NCBI GenBank assembly: GCA_002684605.1
Contig: NYVM01000076.1
Coordinates: 3,122-13,103, forward strand
Length of the DNA stretch: 9,982 bases
Direction of reading: 5' to 3'
From: Candidatus Pelagibacterales bacterium
GTDB taxonomy: Bacteria > Pseudomonadota > Alphaproteobacteria > TMED109
The position numbers and the translations under genes were made by a program. This document shows positions 6,465-9,982 of the stretch, piece by piece. Under the pieces are notes generated by a model that had not been told where the DNA came from, did not search any database, and worked only from the letters and a program-made list of their open reading frames with translations. The first letter of the stretch is position 1. Every line of letters starts with the position of its first letter.

Positions 6465-7147
6465 TATCTTGGTGCTCCCTGTTGGTTACTTCTAGCATTT
6501 TCCATGGCCATTGGATCATGCTCCATTAATTCACCCCTGAATATCCAAACTTTAATACCACAATTACCATAAGCTGTAGCAGCAGTAGCAACTCCGTAAT
6601 CTATATCTGCTCTTAATGTATGTAATGGAACCCTACCTTCTCGATACCATTCTACTCTAGCAATTTCTGCTCCGCCTAATCTTCCACCAGCATTAATTCT
6701 AATTCCTTGCGCTCCAGCTCTCATAGCCGATTGAACAGCTCTTTTCATAGCTCGCCTAAACGCTATTCTTTTTACTAGCTGTTCTGCAACATTTTCAGCC
6801 ACAAGTTGTGCTTCTATATCTGGCTTTTTTATCTCCACAATATTTAATTGAACATCACCTGCTGTCATTGTAGACAATTTCTTTTTTAAAATATCTATCT
6901 CAGAACCTTTTCTTCCTATTATTATGCCTGGCCTAGCAGAATATATAGTTACTCTGGCTACTTTAGCAGGCCTCTCAACTGTTATTCTACTTACAGCAGC
7001 AGTTTTTAATTTTCCTTTTAGGAAGGATTTAATCTTTAAATCTTCACTTAGTAATTTTGTATATGCACCACCTTTAGCATACCACCTTGAATCCCAAGTT
7101 CTATTTATTCCTAATCTTAGACCAATTGGATTTACTTTCTGACCCAT
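6464..7147 (-). CDS. rpsC: 30S ribosomal protein S3
   Basis: S3 forms part of the mRNA entry channel in the small-subunit head and, with S4 and S5, unwinds mRNA. The 227 residues open with the classic [20 protein letters not shown]. The type II KH domain has its GRKG loop at 78-81 ([11 protein letters not shown], 74-84). The C-terminal domain contains [20 protein letters not shown] (145-164), the basic [20 protein letters not shown] (166-185) and [17 protein letters not shown]. It overlaps rplV by one base. A triple-repeat AGGAGGAGG (7160-7152), encoded by the last rplV codons, gives two equally good pairings with the anti-Shine-Dalgarno, so strong initiation is expected. Confidence 0.98.
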   Translation of the reverse strand: MGQKVNPIGLRLGINRTWDSRWYAKGGAYTKLLSEDLKIKSFLKGKLKTAAVSRITVERPAKVARVTIYSARPGIIIGRKGSEIDILKKKLSTMTAGDVQLNIVEIKKPDIEAQLVAENVAEQLVKRIAFRRAMKRAVQSAMRAGAQGIRINAGGRLGGAEIARVEWYREGRVPLHTLRADIDYGVATAATAYGNCGIKVWIFRGELMEHDPMAMENARSNQQGAPR

Positions 7148-7527
7148 TAAACCTCCTCCTGATTTTCTTTAACTATAACTGTTAAATTACTAATAGGTTT
7201 GAGGATTTTTGCACCCCTACCTCTCGCTCTTGGCCTAAACCTTTTCATTACTAAAGCCTTCCCAACATACGCCTCAGAAACTACTAATTTATCAATATCT
7301 AAATCATGATTATTTTCTGCATTAGCAATAGCTGACTGTAAAACTTTTTTTACATCTATAGCTATCCTTTTTTTAGAAAACTGTAACTGTAATAATGCTT
7401 TTGAAACATCCATACCCCTAATACTAGCAGCTACTAGATTAAGCTTCTGTGCTCCAGATCTAACTGACCTATCTAATGCCATTGCACATTTTTCATCTAA
7501 TCTTCTATTTTTGCTAGCTTTTCCCAT
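7147..7527 (-). CDS. rplV: 50S ribosomal protein L22
   Basis: L22 reaches from the tunnel exit into the peptide tunnel, where its beta-hairpin forms the constriction together with L4. The 126 residues include the globular part [19 protein letters not shown] (30-48), [20 protein letters not shown] (65-84) and the hairpin [20 protein letters not shown] (88-107). The Met-Lys-Arg at 94-96 is the triplet whose loss confers macrolide resistance in E. coli; it is intact here. The gene starts two bases after the rpsS TAG stop with AAGG about 7 bases before its ATG. Its C-terminus (N-Q-E-E-V) encodes the strong rpsC ribosome binding site. Confidence 0.98.
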   Translation of the reverse strand: MGKASKNRRLDEKCAMALDRSVRSGAQKLNLVAASIRGMDVSKALLQLQFSKKRIAIDVKKVLQSAIANAENNHDLDIDKLVVSEAYVGKALVMKRFRPRARGRGAKILKPISNLTVIVKENQEEV

Positions 7528-7529
7528 TT

Positions 7530-7808
7530 CTAACCCTTTTTCACTTTCTTATCGGCTGTATGCCCATAGTATGATCTAGTAGGTGAGTATTCACCAAGTT
7601 TTTGGCCAACCATTTCTTCAGTTATAAATACAGGAATAAATTTTTTTCCATTGTGAACAGCAAAATTTAAACCTACAAACTGAGGTAATATTGTAGAGCG
7701 CCTGGACCACGTTTTTATAGCTGTACGAGAACCAGTCTTTGCAACTTCTTGCACTTTCTTAAGCAAGTATCCGTCCACAAATGGACCTTTCCAAATTGAT
7801 CTAGCCAC
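7530..7808 (-). CDS. rpsS: 30S ribosomal protein S19, GTG start
   Basis: S19 lies in the small-subunit head, pairs with S13 and contacts the A-site finger bridge. The 92 residues equal the E. coli length. The start is [18 protein letters not shown], and the C-terminal signature is [20 protein letters not shown] (58-77) followed by [11 protein letters not shown]. The start codon is GTG; every other complete gene in the window uses ATG. AGGAGG (7824-7819) lies 10 bases upstream, rather far, and an out-of-frame ATG followed directly by TAG sits between it and the GTG. The start is secure because the family N-terminus M-A-R-S-x-W-K-G-P-F begins exactly there. Stop is TAG. Confidence 0.98.
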   Translation of the reverse strand: MARSIWKGPFVDGYLLKKVQEVAKTGSRTAIKTWSRRSTILPQFVGLNFAVHNGKKFIPVFITEEMVGQKLGEYSPTRSYYGHTADKKVKKG

Positions 7809-7824
7809 TGCCCTACATCCTCCT
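7809..7824 (-). promoter_or_regulatory. rpsS ribosome binding site with decoy ATG-TAG
   Basis: The minus strand reads AGGAGG, then ATG TAG, then GGCA before the GTG of rpsS. The ATG (7818-7816) touches the Shine-Dalgarno directly and is out of frame with rpsS; its next codon is a stop. A 10-base spacing to the real start is longer than at the other junctions. It may lower or tune rpsS initiation, but this is inference. Confidence 0.6.
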
Positions 7825-7826
7825 AA

Positions 7827-8651
7827 TTATTTATATCTTTTTTTCAGTATTAACTTATCTGTTCTTTTATTTGTTCTTGTTCTCTTACCCTTTGTTGACA
7901 CTCCCCAAGGTGTAACTGGATGTCGACCACCTGAAGTTCTGCCTTCGCCACCACCATGTGGATGATCAACAGGATTCATAACCACACCTCTTACATTAGG
8001 CCTTCTACCTAGCCATCTTGATCTACCAGCCTTACCTAAATTAATATTTTGATGATCTGGATTTGAAACCGACCCTACTGTGGCTCTGCACTCTCCTCTA
8101 ACTAATCTTTGTTCTCCAGATTGCAACTTAATTATAGCATATCCATTATCTTTACCTACCAACTGAGCATAAGCTCCTGCAGACCTTGCTATCTGGCCAC
8201 CTTTTCCTATTTTTAATTCTATATTATGAACAATAGTGCCCATTGGCATATTCTTGATAGGCATAGTATTCCCTGGTTTAATATCTACTTTATCTCCACT
8301 TATAATTTTATCTCCAACGTTTAATTTTTGTGGAGCAATTATGTAAGATAATTTTTCATCTGAATATTTAATAAGAGCTATAAATGAAGTTCTATTCGGA
8401 TCATACTCTAATCTTTCAACAGTTCCTTCTACATCATCATGTATTCTCTTAAAGTCTATTATTCTATATTTTTGTTTATGGCCTCCTCCACGCTGCCAAG
8501 CAGTAATTCTACCAGTGTTATTTCTACCCCCAGATTTGCTTTGACCATGTGAAAGCGCTTTGATTGGTCCTCCAGCATGCAAACCAGAACGATCTATTGT
8601 AACTAGTTGCCTTCTAGATGGAGAAGTTGGTTTATAGGTTTTTAACGCCAT
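7827..8651 (-). CDS. rplB: 50S ribosomal protein L2
   Basis: L2 is the largest core protein of the large subunit. It is needed for subunit association, tRNA binding and peptidyl transferase integrity. The 274 residues (E. coli 273) start [20 protein letters not shown]. They contain [20 protein letters not shown] (35-54) and [15 protein letters not shown] (55-69), an OB-fold and SH3-like middle, and the C-terminal signature [20 protein letters not shown] (224-243) followed by HPVTPWG. His230 corresponds to the functionally important His229 of E. coli. GGAG, encoded by the last rplW codons, lies 8 bases before the ATG; the gap from rplW is 3 bases. The basic C-terminus ends LILKKRYK. Confidence 0.98.
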   Translation of the reverse strand: MALKTYKPTSPSRRQLVTIDRSGLHAGGPIKALSHGQSKSGGRNNTGRITAWQRGGGHKQKYRIIDFKRIHDDVEGTVERLEYDPNRTSFIALIKYSDEKLSYIIAPQKLNVGDKIISGDKVDIKPGNTMPIKNMPMGTIVHNIELKIGKGGQIARSAGAYAQLVGKDNGYAIIKLQSGEQRLVRGECRATVGSVSNPDHQNINLGKAGRSRWLGRRPNVRGVVMNPVDHPHGGGEGRTSGGRHPVTPWGVSTKGKRTRTNKRTDKLILKKRYK

Positions 8652-8654
8652 TTC

Positions 8655-8954
8655 TTATACTCCACTAGAAAGGTCTATAGATTGACCTTCTGCTAAAGTT
8701 ACCATTGCTTTTCTTATAGATGCTCTTTTACCTTTTATTCCTTTAAAAACTTTTCTTTTACCTTTAATATTTACGGTATTTACACCAACCACCTTAACTC
8801 CAAATAATGCTTCAACAGCAGTTTTAATTTGGGGTTTAGTAGCATCTGGAGTCACTTTAAAAATTACCTGATTATTTTCTAATATTCTTGTAGCTTTTTC
8901 AGTAATTATTGGAGACACAATTACATCATAATCTTGTGGTCTAGGAGCTGCCAT
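8655..8954 (-). CDS. rplW: 50S ribosomal protein L23
   Basis: L23 lies at the peptide tunnel exit, where it is the main docking site for trigger factor and contacts SRP and SecY. The 99 residues show the usual [20 protein letters not shown] (8-27), the helix [20 protein letters not shown] (40-59) and the basic hairpin [19 protein letters not shown] (61-79). The ATG shares one base with the rplD stop (TAATG). AAGGA in the last rplD codons lies 9 bases upstream. The N-terminal MAAPRPQ is a short extension before the conserved core; no later ATG would fit better. Confidence 0.98.
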   Translation of the reverse strand: MAAPRPQDYDVIVSPIITEKATRILENNQVIFKVTPDATKPQIKTAVEALFGVKVVGVNTVNIKGKRKVFKGIKGKRASIRKAMVTLAEGQSIDLSSGV

Positions 8955-9616
8955 TATTTAACTTCCTTAGATTTAATTATTTTTTTTTCATTAACTATTA
9001 ATCTACTAACTAACTGTTCAACTGAGGATTTACTTAAAACTAAAGTATCCCTCCTCAGTATATCGTATACATTAGCACCTTGTGTAGGAAGCATATCATG
9101 CATTGGTATATTCTTTAATGCTTTATTGAAGTTTTCATCTATTTTGTCACCAGAGACAAATAAAGTAGAATTTCCTAAAGGAAGCTTGTTTAGAGCTTGT
9201 TTGAGCAATTTAGTTTTCATAGAAGAGAAGGATATATCCTCTAATATTATTAATTTACCTTCTTTGACTTTTGAAGATAAGGCACATCTCATGGCCATAT
9301 TTCTAACTTTACGAGGTAATTTATGCTCATGACTTCTAACTCTAGGACCATGGGCTACTCCACCCCCCCTATATTGCGAAACTTTTCTATCTCCATGACG
9401 AGCTCCTCCTGATCCTTTTTGTCGAACAATCTTTGCCCTAGAGCCTGTTATTTCGCTTCTATCTAGTGTCTTCCTGCTTCCTGATCGACGCTTAGCTAGT
9501 TGCCATGTTACCATCCTGTGCAAAATGTCTGCCCTAACTTCTGCTTGAAAAACAGACTTATCTAGCTCTAAAACTGAGGACTTTTTGTTATCTAAGGTTA
9601 ATATATCAAGCTTCAT
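8954..9616 (-). CDS. rplD: 50S ribosomal protein L4
   Basis: L4 reaches into the peptide tunnel with a long loop that forms the constriction with L22. In E. coli it also represses the S10 operon through the rpsJ leader, which lies outside this window. The 220 residues contain [20 protein letters not shown] (36-55), the tunnel loop [20 protein letters not shown] (65-84) with Lys67 at the position of the macrolide-linked Lys63 of E. coli, and [20 protein letters not shown] (86-105). The C-terminal globular domain follows and ends in a Lys-rich tail that includes a run of nine A (8980-8988). Two bases separate it from rplC, and the ribosome binding site (AGAG) is weak. Confidence 0.98.
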   Translation of the reverse strand: MKLDILTLDNKKSSVLELDKSVFQAEVRADILHRMVTWQLAKRRSGSRKTLDRSEITGSRAKIVRQKGSGGARHGDRKVSQYRGGGVAHGPRVRSHEHKLPRKVRNMAMRCALSSKVKEGKLIILEDISFSSMKTKLLKQALNKLPLGNSTLFVSGDKIDENFNKALKNIPMHDMLPTQGANVYDILRRDTLVLSKSSVEQLVSRLIVNEKKIIKSKEVK

Positions 9617-9618
9617 TT

Positions 9619-9982
9619 CTATTTCTCTTTTTCTTTGTTTTCATCAACATTATTATTTGCTTTAAGGTCTTCTTTTACATTAGAAGTTGGCTCAATTTTT
9701 TCTTCTTTATTATCATCTTGAATTTCACTTGTCTTTACTGCTACATTTTCTTTAGATTCTGATACTTCTGTTTCTATAGATTTTTCTTTTTCTATATTAA
9801 TTGCAGTGCCTTTTAACCCTGCAGGTAAAGGAACATCATTTGGTACCGCTTTTTTTACAGAATCTTTAATACTTATCCATTTACCTTTTGAACCAGGCAA
9901 TCCACCTTTTATAAAAATTAAACCCCTATCTTCATCTACAGCTACCACTTGTAAGTTTTGAATAGTTCTTTGTCTATCTCCC
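9619..9982 (-). CDS. rplC: 50S ribosomal protein L3, C-terminal part (partial)
   Basis: L3 is an assembly initiator of the large subunit that reaches to the peptidyl transferase centre. The gene is cut by the right edge; about 121 C-terminal codons are present. The open frame continues to the edge and reads GDRQRTIQNLQVVAVDEDRG then LIFIKGGLPGSKGKWI, the standard L3 C-terminal region, so the GTG at 9948 is an internal valine and not a start. After VPLPAGLKGTAI the protein carries a tail of about 57 residues (9622-9792) made largely of Glu, Lys, Asp, Asn and Ser, with 18 acidic residues, 11 Lys and no Arg or aromatic residue. E. coli L3 ends before such a tail; extended L3 ends are familiar in alphaproteobacteria. 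Stop is TAG. Confidence 0.97.
   Translation of the reverse strand, partial: GDRQRTIQNLQVVAVDEDRGLIFIKGGLPGSKGKWISIKDSVKKAVPNDVPLPAGLKGTAINIEKEKSIETEVSESKENVAVKTSEIQDDNKEEKIEPTSNVKEDLKANNNVDENKEKEK

Noticed and set aside
8934..9332. Plus-strand open frame of 132 codons opposite rplD
   Set aside because: It lies wholly antisense to rplD apart from the junction, its product resembles no family I know, and rplD is fully conserved in the other strand.
9619..9948. Separate 109-codon gene with a GTG start at 9948
   Set aside because: The frame stays open to the window edge and the upstream residues (GDRQRTIQNLQ) are standard L3, so this is the 3' part of rplC.
1..9982. A novel or mobile system hidden in the operon
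   Set aside because: Every long frame on the minus strand is a full-length conserved ribosomal protein or SecY in canonical order, and no gap exceeds 40 bases, so there is no room for an inserted system.

Overview
The window is one uninterrupted stretch of the S10-spc ribosomal protein operon, read entirely on the minus strand (right to left). It belongs to an AT-rich bacterium, roughly one third GC by eye. Twenty-one CDSs plus the first codons of a twenty-second account for about 98% of the bases. I found no transposon, tRNA, rRNA, CRISPR array or phage gene, and no credible plus-strand gene.

The organism is most likely a low-GC alphaproteobacterium. secY is followed directly by adk with no rpmJ between them. 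SecY starts MASAAEQLA and L16 starts [20 protein letters not shown]14 is the 101-residue form without zinc cysteines, and L3 carries a long charged C-terminal tail. A marine SAR11-like or AEGEAN-169-like lineage, or a Rickettsiales-type lineage, would fit the base composition, but I cannot choose between them from the sequence.

Transcriptional order, from the right edge: rplC (3' part only), rplD, rplW, rplB, rpsS, rplV, rpsC, rplP, rpmC, rpsQ (the S10 half); then rplN, rplX, rplE, rpsN, rpsH, rplF, rplR, rpsE, rpmD, rplO, secY (the spc half); then the start of adk at the left edge. The order is canonical. The head of the operon (rpsJ, the 5' part of rplC and perhaps rpsL, rpsG, fusA or tuf) and the tail (adk, rpsM, rpsK, rpoA, rplQ) should lie outside the window.

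The genes build the core of both ribosomal subunits and the SecY channel that docks at the ribosome exit tunnel. They are tightly packed. Four junctions share one base as TAATG (rplD/rplW, rplV/rpsC, rpsC/rplP, secY/adk), rplP/rpmC abut as TAAATG, and rpmC/rpsQ overlap by 8 bases. Most Shine-Dalgarno sequences sit inside the last codons of the upstream gene, which points to translational coupling. The widest gaps are rplO-secY (40 bases), rpmD-rplO (31 bases with the start chosen here) and rpsQ-rplN (26 bases). All 21 stop codons visible are TAA (13) or TAG (8). No TGA stop is used, and tryptophan is encoded by TGG where checked, so the standard code applies.

I see no new biological system here. 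The points worth a second look are small: a perfect inverted repeat followed by a T-run at the rplO/secY junction, a decoy ATG-TAG ahead of a GTG-started rpsS, a three-codon mini-ORF abutting rplE, a likely mis-callable rplO start, the stacked stop codons at secY/adk, and the L3 tail.
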